DNA of 64,000 nt from Cyanophora paradoxa (GCA_004431415.1 QPMI01000588.1:62001-126000); one strand, 5' to 3'; shown: positions 32,696 through 46,397, counted from the first letter of the stretch. A program made the numbers and translations. The notes: generated from the sequence alone by a model not told the origin.

Positions 32696-35600
32696 AGTCG
32701 TCGAGGGGAGGGGGCGGCGGGGTAGCCGGCGGAGGCGAGCCATGCGCCGAGGTCGGCGAGGGGCGCCGCCTCCGCGTTGACGAGGTGGTGGAGGGCGAGC
32801 CGCCCCGGCGCCGGCGCGGCCGCCGGGCCGGGCGGCCCCGCGGCGGCGCGCGCGGCGATGAAGGCGGCGGCGCAGTCGACGGGGGCGGCGTTGAGGCGGG
32901 CTCCGAAGGCCGCCTCGGGCCAGGCCCCGAGGCGGGCGGCGGAGGCGAGGAGGCGGGTGAGGAAGTCGGCGGGGTTCGAGGCGCCGGCGCGGCGGGACCA
33001 GGAGAGGTACCCCGCGCGGTAGACGTCGGCGCGGAGGCCGGCGCGGCAGGCGCGGGCCACCAGCGCCTCCCCCACCCACTTGCTCTGCCCGTACCCGGAG
33101 GCCTGCAGCAGCTCCGGCGGCACCGCCGTCCGCCCGTCCGCGAGCGGCCGCGCCGCGTGCGCGCACGCCGCGTGCCGCCGCGCAACCTGGGGGCCGTCGG
33201 GGGCGTGTCCGGTCACAGGGGGAAAGGCGGCCTTCAAGCGGACCTCGTCGGCGTCCTTGGCGGGGGCGAGGAAGGGCATGAGCGCCGCCACCGACGAGAC
33301 GAAGTGCAGCCGCTGCGCCCCCGGCGCTCAGGTGCGCTCGAGAGGCCTAAAGGCGGGGCGCGGGGCGGGCCTTGAAGGGGAGGGAGTGGGCGGCGAACGA
33401 GAGGATCTCGACGGTGGCCGCCACGTTGGCCGCCCTGCCCGGCCGGGCGGCCCCACTCAGAGGGGCCGAAGGGAGGGGGGCGGGGGCCAGGAGCGGGGGA
33501 GGGCACCGAAGGTCGGGGTAGGGGCGGAGCCAGTCGACGGCGGCCGCCGCGTGCACCACGCTGTGCACGCTCCCGCACAGCTGCGGACGAAATGAGAAGA
33601 GAAGGTCGAAGGGGGAAGGAAAGGGGGGTACGGGCGCGCCTCGTCGTAGGCGAACTCGGGGAGGCCGAGGCGGGGCTTCTCGAGGGCGGCGGGGAGGCAG
33701 CGGAGGCGCCCCGCCGCCGCCGCCGCCGAGGCGGACCCCTCGGGGAGCCCGAAGCGGCGGAGGGCGTCCGCCACGCGCCGCGCGCACTCCTCCGGCGCCG
33801 CGCCCCGCACCAGGCACGTCACCGCCGCCACCCGCCTGGCCCGCCCGCGTGAGAACGAGGGCGAAGCGGAGCGGAGCGTTCTTCGCCGTGGGAAGGCTCG
33901 TACTTGTTGGCGAGGAGCTCGGCGAGGATGTGGGAGCCGAGGAAGCCCGTGGCCCCCGTGAGGAGCACGTGCACGCCGCCGCCCCCGCGCGCGCCGCCGC
34001 CGGCGGGGCGCAGCGGGAGGAGCCGCGAGGCGCCGATGACCGCCGCCGGCAGCTGCGCGTCCTCCGCCAGCGCCCGCGCCGTCTGCTCCGCCGCGTGGCC
34101 CTCCAGCTCGCCCCGCACGCCCGCCTCTGTCCCCGCGGCGGCGGCGGCGGCGAGGCGGCGGAGCGGGAGGCGGAGGACGGCGGTGAGGAGGGCGGCCGGC
34201 GGGGCGCGGGGCGCGCGCTCGGCGAGGCGGGCGGCGAGCTCGGCGGCGAGGAGCGAGTCGGCCCCGAGCTCGGCGAATGTGCGCCCCTCGTCGCCCTCCG
34301 CCAGCCGCCGCCCCGTCAGCTCCTCCACCAGCCCCCGCAGCGCCTCCGCCCCCGGCTCCGGCTCCGGCTCCGGTGGGGGCGGGGCCCCCGCCGCCGCCTT
34401 GTCCTCCTCCTCCTGCGCCAGCGCCGCCGGCGAGACGGCACCGGCGGCCGGAGCGCGCGGCTCCTCCTCGCTCCCTACGACCCCGCTCTCCTTCTTCTCC
34501 TGCGGGTTCGGGCCCGGGGCGGGCGGGGCGGCCTCGTCCTCGCCCCGGAGGGCGGCCTCGATGCGGGCCCTGTAGTGCCGGAGGAGGCCGGCCCGCGCCG
34601 GCTTCCCGCTGCTCGTCAGGCACCCGTTCCCTGGCGTCCACACCGTCTCGTCCACCACAATCCTAACCCGGAGGTGGGTACAGGGATGGGGCGGGGCGGG
34701 CGGGAGGGGTACGCACCGCTGGGGGACCTCCCGCGGGGCGAGCCCCGCCCGCCGCGCAAGCTCCTCGAACTCCGCTGCGGCGAAAGTGAGGGAAGGGGGT
34801 ACGCGGTCGGGGCGGGACGGGCTGGAGGGGTACCTTTCACACGGTCGGCAAAGGCGGCCGCCGCGCGGGGGCCGTCCCCCTGCGGCCCGTGAGCCCAACG
34901 CGAAGCGCGCTGGATGAGGGAGGGGGAGGGAGGGGGTACAAGGCACCTGGAGGGCGAGCGGGGCGGGTACGCAGACGGCGACTGTGAAGGGCGCCCCGGG
35001 GGCCGCGTGCACGAAGATCCGCGAGACCAGCGGGGACTGAGAGGGTGAGGGAGTCAGGGGGTACAGATCACTGATGGTCGGAAGGGGGGTACCGAGGCGT
35101 AGAGGGCCTCGAGCTTGGCGCAGGAGACGAACTTGCCGTCCGCCAGCTTCGAAAAGTTCCTGGGGGTGGGCCGGGGGAGGGGTCGGGGGTCAGGGGGTAC
35201 TGGATACGAAACGGACAAGGGGGGGGGGGGGGCGGGGGGCACCGGAGGCGGTCGACGAGGCGGAAGCCACCCTCCGGGGTACGCGCGCAGACGTCCCCCG
35301 TGCGGTACCACGGGCCCTCCATCTCCCACGCCTCTAGAAGAGACCAAGTCAGAGAAGAAGAGGAAGAGCGGGAGGGGAGCCGTGGATGGCCGCGGCTGTG
35401 GCTCGCCGAGGGACTCGTCGGGGTCGTTGTGGTAGCGGGGGACGAGGAGCGGGTGGTGGAGGAGCAGCTCGCCCCGCTGCTCCCGCTCGACGGCGGCCTC
35501 GTCGATCCCGAGGGAGGGCACGGCCCGCAGCCGCGCGCGGAAGCCGAAGCAGAGCTCCCCGTCCACCATCACCCCGCCCTGCGACCGCGAAGCTAAGCTT

Positions 35601-37446
35601 AGACTGGGCGAGGAGGGGTGAAGAAGGAGGGTGGGATCGCGCCTGGGTCTCGGAGCAGCCGTAGCCGTCGGCGACGCGGACCCCGAAGGCGCGGGCGAAG
35701 AACTCGCGCACGGCGGGGGCCACCAGGGCGCCCCCCGCGTACAGCCGCTCGCACCGGTCCCCGAAGGGGCAGGGCACCCGCGGCGGGTCCTCGGCGTCCA
35801 TCGGGCGCCCGGCGGCGCGGGCGCGGCCCAGGGCCTGCTTCTGGACCATCTCAAAGAAGGCGGGCGGGGCGAAGAAGCCCGTGGGGCGCAGCGAGGCGAG
35901 CTCCTCCACGAGGCGGGGGCCCAGGTCCAGCAGGCCGACCCGCCCGCCGGCCCCGACCGCCGCCCACACCGCCTGCTGCACCGCCACGAACGGCGCCGGC
36001 ACGAAGCTCGCGCTCACCCGGTGCGTCGCTGCGCGGGGGTAAGGCGAGGGGGGGGAGGAGGAGGGGGTACGCGCAGTAGAATGTGTTCGTGGCGGTCATG
36101 ACGCGGAAGAGGGCGTTGGAGAGGGGTACCGCCTTCGGCGCCCCCGTCGAGCCGCTCGTGAAGATCTGGGGGGGGGGGGGAGGGTGAACGGCGGCGAGGG
36201 GTACAGGGGAGGCGGGCGGGGGCGGACGATGCGGCCGATGTCCTCGGAGGGGTCGGAGAGGGCGGGGTCGACGGGGATCTCGGCGGGGGGCACGGGCGCC
36301 GCCTCGGGGAGCTGCCCCTCCCGCAGCAGCGCGCACCGGGCGGGCCCGCCCCGCGCCGTCGGCGCCTCGGGCTCCGGGGCGGGCGGGGCCAGCGACTCGC
36401 GCAGGGCGACGAGGTAGCGGAGGGCGGGGCAGCGCGGGGCGAGGCGGGCGAGGCGGGGCGCGAGGTCGGCGCCGCAGAGGACGGCGGCGGCGCCGGCCGC
36501 GCGCAGCTGCGCCTCGAGCTCCTCGTCCCCCGCGCTCGCGAAGAGCCCCGCCGAGACCAGCCCCGCGTACAGGCACGCGATCTGCGGCCCGGCCCCGATC
36601 AGACCAGATCAGACGCGGCCCCGACGGGATCAGATCAGATCGGGCGGGCCTGGCCGACGAAGAACTCGGGTGTGTTGCGGGAGGTGATGAGGCCGGCGAC
36701 GGCGCGGGGCGGGAGCAGGCGGGCGAGAGCCTCCCCCAGCTCCCGCGCCCGCCCCCGCACCTCCCCGAAGCTCGCCCACCGCCACGCCCCCTGCCCCCGA
36801 GCTCGAGCTTGAGCCCGGGCGAGGCGGCGACGCGGCGGGGCGGCGGGGCAGGCGGGCGCGCACCTCGTGGAGGCGGCCGAACATGGGCCGCCCGCTGTAC
36901 GTCGCCAGCATGCTGCGCGCCGCCGCTCGCTCGGGCCGGGGCGGAGGCGGGGGACGGGGGCGTGCGGGGCGCGGGCCGGGCGGAGACGCACCAGTCGACC
37001 CAGTCCCGCATCGTCTCGCCGGAGATGGAGCCGCGCACGGCCTCCAGCGGCAGCCGGTCGCGCGCCCGAAAGCCCCCGCCCCCGCCCGCGCCCACGCACT
37101 CCCCATGCACCGATTTGAAGCTGTCGTCGTCCAGCTCGCAGCAGTCCGCGCAGACCGGCTTGCTGAAGCACTCCAGGCAGTGCGTCCGCTCCTCGCCGGC
37201 CACGATCATCTCCCCGCAGATGGCGCAGGGCTCCTCGCCTGGCGCCGGCGGCGGCCTCCTGCTGCGGGCCGTGCGGGCCGTCCGGAGGCCGCCGCTGCGT
37301 GCTGTGCGCGCCGTGCGCGACGTGCGGACCGTGGCTGCGGCGCTGCTGGAGGGCGTGGCGGCCGGCCGCAGCTGGAGGACGGGCAGCCGTACGCGGCCCT
37401 CGTGCACGGGCATCTTCGACCCCTCCGCCTGCTGCGGCGACTCCAT
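32003..37446 (-). CDS. NRPS-like carboxylate reductase: zinc finger, adenylation, carrier, thioester-reductase domains
   Basis: Start ATG 37446 (MESPQQAEGSKMPVHEGRVR). Residues about 75-110 hold a Cys-rich finger: CAICGEMIVAGEERTHCLEC, then CADCCE. The adenylation domain follows: WASFGEVRGRARELGEALAR, the core motif TSGSTGAPKAVPL (about 36160-36115), RVADGYGCSETQ, WYRTGDV and NFSKLADGKFVSCAKLEALY. The carrier domain has FAELGADSLLAAELAARLAE, with the Ser for phosphopantetheine. The reductase domain has VLLTGATGFLGSHILAELL (nucleotide binding), VHSVVHAAAAVDW and the catalytic SGYGQSKWVGEALVAR (Tyr-x3-Lys), stop 32005-32003. Enzymes of this A-T-R layout activate a carboxylic acid with ATP, load it on the carrier and release it as aldehyde or alcohol with NAD(P)H (alpha-aminoadipate and aryl/fatty acid reductases). 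The substrate cannot be told from the sequence. Many introns begin GTACCCC. Confidence 0.85.
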
Positions 37447-37693
37447 GCTGGCCCTTCGGTGCGCCTCGATCTCTCGCCTGTCTGCCTGCGTGCGTCCTAG
37501 AACACGCCTGCCTCCTAGTCGTCCTGCGCTAAATCAGTCCTCTGCGAGCGCCGCAGACGTGCGCAGCGATAAACGAGTGAGCTGGCGTGCGCAGCAGCAG
37601 CAGCAGAGTCTGGCGTTTCGCAGCGAGGCCTGTACCCGGAGGTGTGTGGGTACAGGGGCAGAAGATACCGAGCCTCGACTCGCGCATCAAAGC

Positions 37694-39010
37694 ATGGCGT
37701 TCTCCACCGTCGTTCCCGTTCAGGCGGCTAGCCGTGCTGATGTCGCTCTGCGCGCCTCGACGGCCGCCCTGGCCCCCGCGCACCGGTGCTCGAGCCGGGG
37801 CCCCGTTACGTACGCGCACAAGCTGACGCTACGGCGACCGCAGGCAGGAGGCGTCGGCCGTGAGCGCTAAGGCCTCGCGTTTCCTGGGCTCCCAGCTGCA
37901 GTCGACCCGCTTTGCGGCGTCGAGCGGCCGGCGCTTTGTCTTCTCGTGCCAGGCGTCCGCGGCAACCTCCATCTTCGATGCTAAGCCGAAGGCTGACATG
38001 CCGGAGGAGGAAGTCGCGCGCCGCGAGGAGCTCGAGAACCGCCTCGGCCCGCACATCCGCGGCAAGATGATGGAGGCCGTCGAGGTTCGCCGGCCGCGCG
38101 TAGCATGCAAATGCGTGCCTGCGCTAGCTATAGCTAGCTGTCCGCCCGCGCGCCCCCTCGCTCGTGCGTCACGCGTGCCGGCAGATCAAAACGCCCGTCC
38201 TGTCGAAGGACCCGATGGAGTTCTTCGCGAAGAGCGCCGGCAACTGGAGCAGCTTCCGCTGCACGCACCACCTGGCCTTCCGCCGCATCGAGACCGGCGG
38301 CTCGGACATCAAGGTGGGCCAGATTCTTGATTGTGGGATTCGATCCACGAAGCGACGGCGGCGGCAGGTTGAGGTCATGGGCCCGGAGGACGAGCGCATC
38401 GTGGAGCTGTGCAAGGCGCACGGCGTGGACCCGTCCATGACCGTCGGCGGCGCGTACGTCTCCTGGCACGCGAACATGTCCTGGGACTCGGAGGGCGAGT
38501 CCCACGACGGTGCGGCGCCCCTCCGTTCCTTTTGTTTCTCTTCCTTCTGCACGTCCGCCTCGCTCACGGGGCGCCGGCGGCAGGCGAGACGCTGTTCGCG
38601 GTGGTGCCGCGGCCGGACAACCCGCGCGTGGGGAAGCTGCTGCGCGACCGCGGCTACGCGGAGAAGATCCCCGTGATGGGCGACTTCATGCTCGAGGAGG
38701 ACGGCTCGATGATCCTCATCACCGAGTACGACGTCATGAGCGTCCACGAGCGCCTCTTCTTCGACGGCGAGGACCGCCGCTGTGCGCCCCTCGCCTCTCC
38801 CGCGCCCCTCGGCTCTCGCTGAGCGCGCCGGCAGACCGGACGTCGACGGTCAAGGTGCACGGCGGCTTCACGACGGCGACCGTGGCGATGGAGGCGCGGC
38901 CGCAGGCGGACGGCGGGAACCCCTTCGAGGACGCCGAGCTCAAGGGCGCCGTCGAGAAGATCAAGAACATCAAGTTCACGCCCTTCCCCCCGGCCCCCAA
39001 GGCCGCGTGA
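37694..39010 (+). CDS. cpcS: plastid-targeted phycobiliprotein lyase, CpcS/CpeS family
   Basis: Exons: 37694-37804, 37848-38084, about 38185-38313, about 38370-38512, about 38582-38780 and about 38834-39010. Start ATG 37694 (MAFSTVVPVQAASRADVALR) fits a transit peptide with an early Phe; basic, Ser/Ala-rich leader continues through RFVFSCQASAATSIFDAKPK. The lipocalin-like lyase domain begins with DPMEFFAKSAGNWSSFRCTH and HLAFRRIETGGSDI, the family signature (FFxxSxGxWxSxRxxHHLA), and continues with TLFAVVPRPDNPRVGKLLRD and DGSMILITEYDVMSVHERLF. CpcS/CpeS enzymes attach phycocyanobilin or a related bilin to a cysteine of phycobiliprotein subunits. At about 330 residues including leader it is longer than the roughly 200-residue bacterial enzymes, chiefly at the N-terminus. 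It is head-to-head with the zinc-finger reductase gene (247 bp between start codons). Confidence 0.85.
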
Positions 39011-39438
39011 GCGCGCGCGCCGCCCCCCATTTCCTAGCCCTAGATCCCCCTATGCATGTGTACAGGTAGTTGCAGGCTAGCGGATGCTACAGTTCCTCCC
39101 GAATGCTGCAGTTCATTCATGTCGCGTATGAGCGTCTAATTCGATCATATGCATGTGTGATGGCCTTCCCGGCCGTGCTTTCCGGTCTGCGCATGACCGC
39201 ATGTGCGTATGTACGCGCTGGCCAGTGGCCCTTCCGCCCGCCGGCGCCTCGAGCTCGCGCGATTGGTCGAGGCACCATGTTCGAAGTTGGTCAGACGCTG
39301 ATCATGAGCTTGGTACAAATCAAGTGCGTGGGGCGACGAGGGGCGGTAGACGGTGGGTAGAGGGGAAGGGGCGCGGTCGGGGTGGTGGGCGAGGGGCGTG
39401 GGAGGGGGCGGGCCTGCCTAGGGCGCGGGGCCGGCCGC
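39011..39438. other. intergenic between convergent genes
   Basis: No gene is seen between the lyase stop (39010) and the SRP54 stop (39439-39441). The left half is AT-richer with repeated GCATGTG and ATGCAGTT words; the right half is G-rich. Confidence 0.5.
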
Positions 39439-41725
<2,287 letters not shown>

Positions 41726-41861
41726 TGTGGCGGATTGGCGAGCTCGGCGCGCACGCCAATGTTATAGATTGCTGAGTGTCTCGCTACTGCGTGCCCGCTT
41801 TTGCTTTGTCCGTCCTTTCCTCGCCGTACCCGTCCGCGGGTGCTGTACCCGGCTGTTTGAA

Positions 41862-44855
41862 ATGCCGGCGCCCTTCACGCAGGCGGTGCGGCACGCCGCC
41901 GACGCGCTCAGGGCGCTGCTAGAGTGCCCGCTGTGGTTCGTGCACGGCCCGCACCACCCCACATGATCCGAGCTGACCGCCGCCGCTGCAGCAAGGACCG
42001 GTTTGAGAACCCTCACAGCCTGCCGTGCGGGCACCAGTTCTGCTCCCGCTGCATCAAGCCACAATTGGAGGCCCGGGCGCCGGTCTGCCCAGAGTGCTCA
42101 ACGCCGATTGAGAAGCATGTGGAGGTCGTCCCGAATCAGCCGCTCGCCTCGATGGTGGAGGCGTTCGTCAAGATTGAGGCCGCGCTATTTGCCGCACCCG
42201 TAAGCCGCTCCGGTGCGCGCGCGTTGCTCGTTCCCCTCGCGCCGCATTGCCCAAACGAGCGCCTGCAGGGAGCGCCCGGAGCGGCAAATCGGGGCGGAAG
42301 TCAGCGGACGCGAAGCTCTCGGGCCCATCGGACGGCGAGCAGCAGGCCGCGCGCCCGTCGCTCGACTTCTTCGCGCCGCGAAAGCGCGGCCACAGCGCGG
42401 CGGGGGAGGCGTCCTCGTCCAGGCAGCCCGCACCGACCAGGCAGTCGGAGCCGAACCGCAGGCAGTGGGTCCCGCCGGCTCGCCAGCCCGCGCCGGAGCC
42501 CGCGGCGGGAGGAGGGCTGGCCGACGAGCCGAGCCTGATCATCGTGTCGCCGCCGCGGGAGCCGCCGCCCGAGCCGGCCCCGGCGCCCATGGACGAGGAC
42601 GACGATGACGACGAAATCCTTATGCAACCGGTGCGGCCCGTCGGCCAGGCCCGCCGCTCACCAAGCGAATGACGGAGCGCAGGCATTCAGCCACGAACCT
42701 CCCCGAGCGCCGCCGCGGCCTCTTCTGCTGCGGGCAGCGCAGGCGCGCCGCCTCCCCCTGCGGCGCCTCCAGCGGCCCCTGCCCCCGCACCATCCTCCCA
42801 CCTTCCCCGCGCCCCCGCCCCTCCCGCCACGCCGGCCCCCGCGGCGCCCCCGCCGCGCGCCGGGCCCTCGAGCTCCTCGGAGGCGAGGCACAGCGGAGAC
42901 ACGACGCCGGGCGCCAGCGACTGCGGAGCGAGGTGCTGGCGTTCGCGCGGGGCCCGCGGCCGGCCCGCCCCGCCGAGCCGGCCCTCGACACGCCGCCCCG
43001 GGCGAGCAGCCGGCGGCGGCGGCCCCCGGGACAGCCGCCGACGAGACGCTCGTGCGCGGGCCGCCGCCCCTGCGCCAGGCGCTGACGGGCCGCCGGCAGG
43101 ACCGAACCGGGACGCGGAAGGGGACGCGGCGATGCCGGACGGGGCCGAGCCGGAGGGGCCCGGGCCCGGGCCCGGGGGGGCGGAGGGGAGCCCGGGGGGC
43201 AGCAGCTCGGCGGGCGGCAGCGAGGACAGCCTGAGCGCGAGGATACGGGAGGAGGAGGAGGCCATCCGGCGCCTCGAGGCCGAGATCGCCGCCAAGCGCG
43301 AGCGCGAGCGCGAGCAGCAGGCGGCGGCGGCCCCGGCCCCGGCTTCCGCGGGGGCGCCGGGGGGCGGGGCGTGGGAGGGGGCGCCCGGCTGGGACGTGGA
43401 CGACATGCGCGACGGGGAGGTGCGCCCTCTGAAGCGTGCGCTGCGCCGCCGCTGACTGCCGCCCCGCAGGGGCCCGGCGAGGCGGAGGCCGAGACGTCGC
43501 GCGAGGAGGCGGTGGAGGAGGGGCAGGGGGAGCCGGCGGAGGGAGGGCCGGAGGAGGGCGCGGCGGAGGGCGCGGAGGAGTACCCCTATGACGAGTTCGA
43601 CGAGGGGGCGGGCGGCCTGGCGCCGCCGGGGCTCGGGGCCGGGGCCGGGGCCGGGGGCCACTCCTCCTCGTCCTTGAACATCGTGCCGGAGACAATCCTC
43701 AGCCTGAACCCCGCGCAGCGGCCCTCGCCACGCAGCCCGCTGCCGCCGCCGCCGGCCCCGCCCCCGACCCTCGAGCTCGCCCAGCCCGAGCAGGAGCGCG
43801 AGCCGGAGCCCGAGCCGGCGCGGGAGCGGGTCATCCTCGCCTCGAACCTCGAGGGGCCGGACAAGGCGCTCCTGGCGGGCCTCGTCGAGCGGCTGGGCGG
43901 GGCGCGCCTCCTCGAGATCAACCCCATCCGGGACGATGGCGAGGCCGTCGCGGCGGCCGCGGCGACCGCGACGCACCTCGTCGTGGGATCGCACCCGAGC
44001 GACCCGCGCCGCCCGCGCTTCCGGACCAGCAAGTACTCCATCGGCCTCGCCCTCGGCGCATGGATCGTCGGCGACGGCTGTGCGGCCCCTCCCCCTCTTC
44101 GCCCGCGCCCCGGCCCCCTCCCCTCCCCCCCGCTGAGCGCGGGGCAGGGCTGCGGGCGAGCGAGGAGGCGGGGGCGTGGGCGGACGAGGAGGCCCACGAG
44201 ATCCTCGTCGACGACGGCGCCGAGGGCGCCCCCCGCCGCTCCCGCCTCGCCGCGCGCCCCGCCCCGCCCCGCCCGCCCGCCCCGCCCGCGCGGCCGCCGC
44301 TGACGGGCGCCGCAGCGGGAGGCGATGCGGGGGATCTTCCGGGGCGTCACGGTGCACTTCCTGGGGGCGAGGCGGGAGTACAGCCCGGGCGGGCCCCACA
44401 AGAACCCCCTCCACCTCGCCGAGGCCGCCTGCCTCGTCCTCCTCGGCGGCGGCCGCGTCCGCTGCGGGACGCGCCCGGGGGCGGCCTTCGGCCCCTCGGA
44501 GATCCTCGTCTGTCCCCGCAACTGGCCCGACGAGAGGGCCGCCGCCGCCGCCGCCAGCTACCGCCCCGTGCGCCGCCCGGGCGCCCGCCCGCCCGCCCGC
44601 CTCGACGTGACCGGCGGGGGGCAGGTGGCCGTTCTGACCGACATGTACTTGGTGGACAGCGTGGGCCGCGGCTCCCTGCTGCCCATCCGCAACTACGCGC
44701 ACAAAGGCGCCCGCGAAGCCGCCAAAGCCGGCGGCTGGCGCCTCGCGCCCCCGTTCCCCGGCGTGCCCGAGCCCCTCCCCGACGGGGACGACGACGAGGA
44801 CGAGGACGACGACGAGGGCGTTCCCCCCTCCCAGCCGCCCCCCACGCAGCCCTGA
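41862..44855 (+). CDS. RING finger plus tandem BRCT protein, BRCA1/BARD1-like
   Basis: Start ATG 41862 (MPAPFTQAVRHAADALRALL). A C3HC4 RING is completed across the first intron: LECPLCKDRFENPHSLPCGH, then QFCSRCIKPQLEARAPVCPE. RINGs of this type recruit E2 enzymes; the RING is preceded by a helix as in BRCA1 and BARD1, which pair through such helices. A long disordered, acidic and proline-rich middle follows (SLIIVSPPREPPPEPAPAPM, a Glu/Arg coiled stretch EEEEAIRRLEAEIAAKRERE). The first BRCT has RVILASNLEGPDKALLAGLV, THLVVGSHPSDP, RTSKYSIGLALGAWIVGD; the second has FRGVTVHFLGARREY and SLLPIRNYAHKG-type sequence further on. Stop TGA 44853-44855. No ankyrin repeats are visible, which argues for BRCA1-like rather than BARD1-like. 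Frame in 42.7-43.1 kb is uncertain. Confidence 0.75.
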
Positions 44856-44902
44856 GCGCCTCGAGTAATCATGTGTACGCAATCGCCCTTCGAGGCCGGC
44901 TA

Positions 44903-46250
44903 CTACGAGGCCTTGGCGAGGGCGGCGTCGACGGCGCGGAGGGAGGAGATGGCCTGCTGGGCGACGAAGTCCTCGGGGTCGAGCTCGAGGTAGCGCAGGG
45001 CGGAGCGGGCCGCCTCGCCGGGGAGGCTCGAGAGCGCGTACGCCACGCGCGCCCGCATCACGGCGTCCGACGCCCCCACGTAGTCCAGCACCGCGTCCAC
45101 CACGTCCTCCCGCGCGTCCCCTGCCGCCCCCCGAGCCCTCAGAAGGGGGGCGGAGCGGGGGGAAGGGGGGTACGCCCGCACCGATCTCGGCGAGGGCGCC
45201 GATGAGGGCCTGGGTGTAGAGGCCCTCGGCCTCGTCGCGGGGCAGGTCCTTCTGCTTGCGGAGGGCGCGGACGAGGAAGTCGACGGCCTTGTCGCTCTTG
45301 CAGTTGCCGAGCGCCACGATCGCGCTGTACTGCACCAGCCAGTTCGTCTCCTCCATCACCGCCCGCACCAGCGCCTCCACCGCCGACGGGTTCTCGATGT
45401 AGCCGAGCGCCCCGGCCGCCGCCGCCCGCACGTTGTAGTCCTCCTCCGTCTCCAGCACGACCTTGAGCAGCGCGATGCACTTCGCCGGCTCCTCCTTCGC
45501 CAGCGGCACCAGCGCGAAGCCTGCCGTCCGCCGTGAGCGGAGGCAGGGCGCGGGGCGGGGCGGGGCGGGAGCGCACAGGCGTGGGACTTGACGAGCTCGT
45601 CGCGGCTCGCGTGGAGCGCGTCCTCGATGAGGGGGATGCCAATGGAGGCGGGGAAGAAGCGCAGCTCGGAGAGCGCGTTCATCGCAGGGGCAGCCTCCCG
45701 CTTGGAGAGCAGCACGCGCACGCCGTCCGCGTGCTCCTGCACGGCCGCGGCCCACGCGTCGGGACGGGCAGCCGGGGCTTAGCTGCCGGGGCGCCACACC
45801 TGCAGCTGCTCTTCGGTGTAGTTGGCGAACGTGTTCTCGACGCGGGGGCGCAAGACCATGCCGAACGGAGACGGGATCCGCTCTGGGGCCCACCGTTAGC
45901 CGCGAGCGCGATCGGCGGGCCAGGGGAGACTGCGCACCGAATTCTTCCTCGAGCAGCTGGTCGCTGGTAGGCTTTTGAGCATCCTCTGCCGCGGCTGCGG
46001 TCGCCCGCACAGGCGCTCGTGCGCACGTGGGGGCCGTGCTGAGCGGCTGAGGCATCCGAGTGCCGAAGAACCGATTCGAGACGCTATGAGAAGCATTCCA
46101 GTTCACTCCAATGCGGCGCTTGTGCGAGGCGACGCTGGAGGTCGGCCGGCCGGTCGCCGCCGGCGCGCACGAGCAGGCGGCCGCGCCGCGCTGCGGGCCG
46201 GAGGAGATACGGCCGGAGATGCAGACGAGGGTGGAAAGGTACGCTTCCAT
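44903..46250 (-). CDS. plastid HEAT-repeat protein of the NblB/CpcE (PBS-lyase HEAT-like) type
   Basis: Start ATG 46250 (MEAYLSTLVCISGRISSGPQ); a basic, Ser/Ala-rich leader including SNRFFGTRMPQPLSTAPTCA and APVRATAAAAEDAQKPT looks like a transit peptide, though an intron may lie inside it. The mature part starts near LLEEEFGAQSPLARRSRSR and VENTFANYTEEQLQ. HEAT hairpins follow: HADGVRVLLSKREAAPAMNA, FALVPLAKEEPAKCIALLKV, NVRAAAAGALGYIENPSAVE, WLVQYSAIVALGNCKSDKAV, ARVAYALSSLPGEAARSALR, stop 44905-44903. The pattern D-x-NVRAxAAxAL followed by NWLVxxSAxxAL is that of cyanobacterial NblB/IaiH-type and CpcE/F-type proteins, which bind phycobiliproteins or bilins. Whether it is a lyase subunit, a degradation factor or something else cannot be told. 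It meets the BRCT gene tail-to-tail with 47 bp between stops. Confidence 0.7.
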
Positions 46251-46397
46251 GTTGCGGGTTGTGTCTCTTGAGAGAGCGAGGTGTTGCGAGTTGGGATTCT
46301 GTACCCCGCCCTGCGTTCGCAATGATTCGAACCCGCGATCGCTGGTGACAGCCTGGTGTGCTCAGATCGCCCTCGCTTCTCAACTAGACAATGCGAG

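Noticed and set aside
42687-46322. Minus-strand open frame of 1211 codons joining the HEAT gene to a long tail
   Set aside because: Only its first part (transit peptide and some HEAT exons) matches the real gene; beyond 44.9 kb it runs antisense through the BRCT gene.
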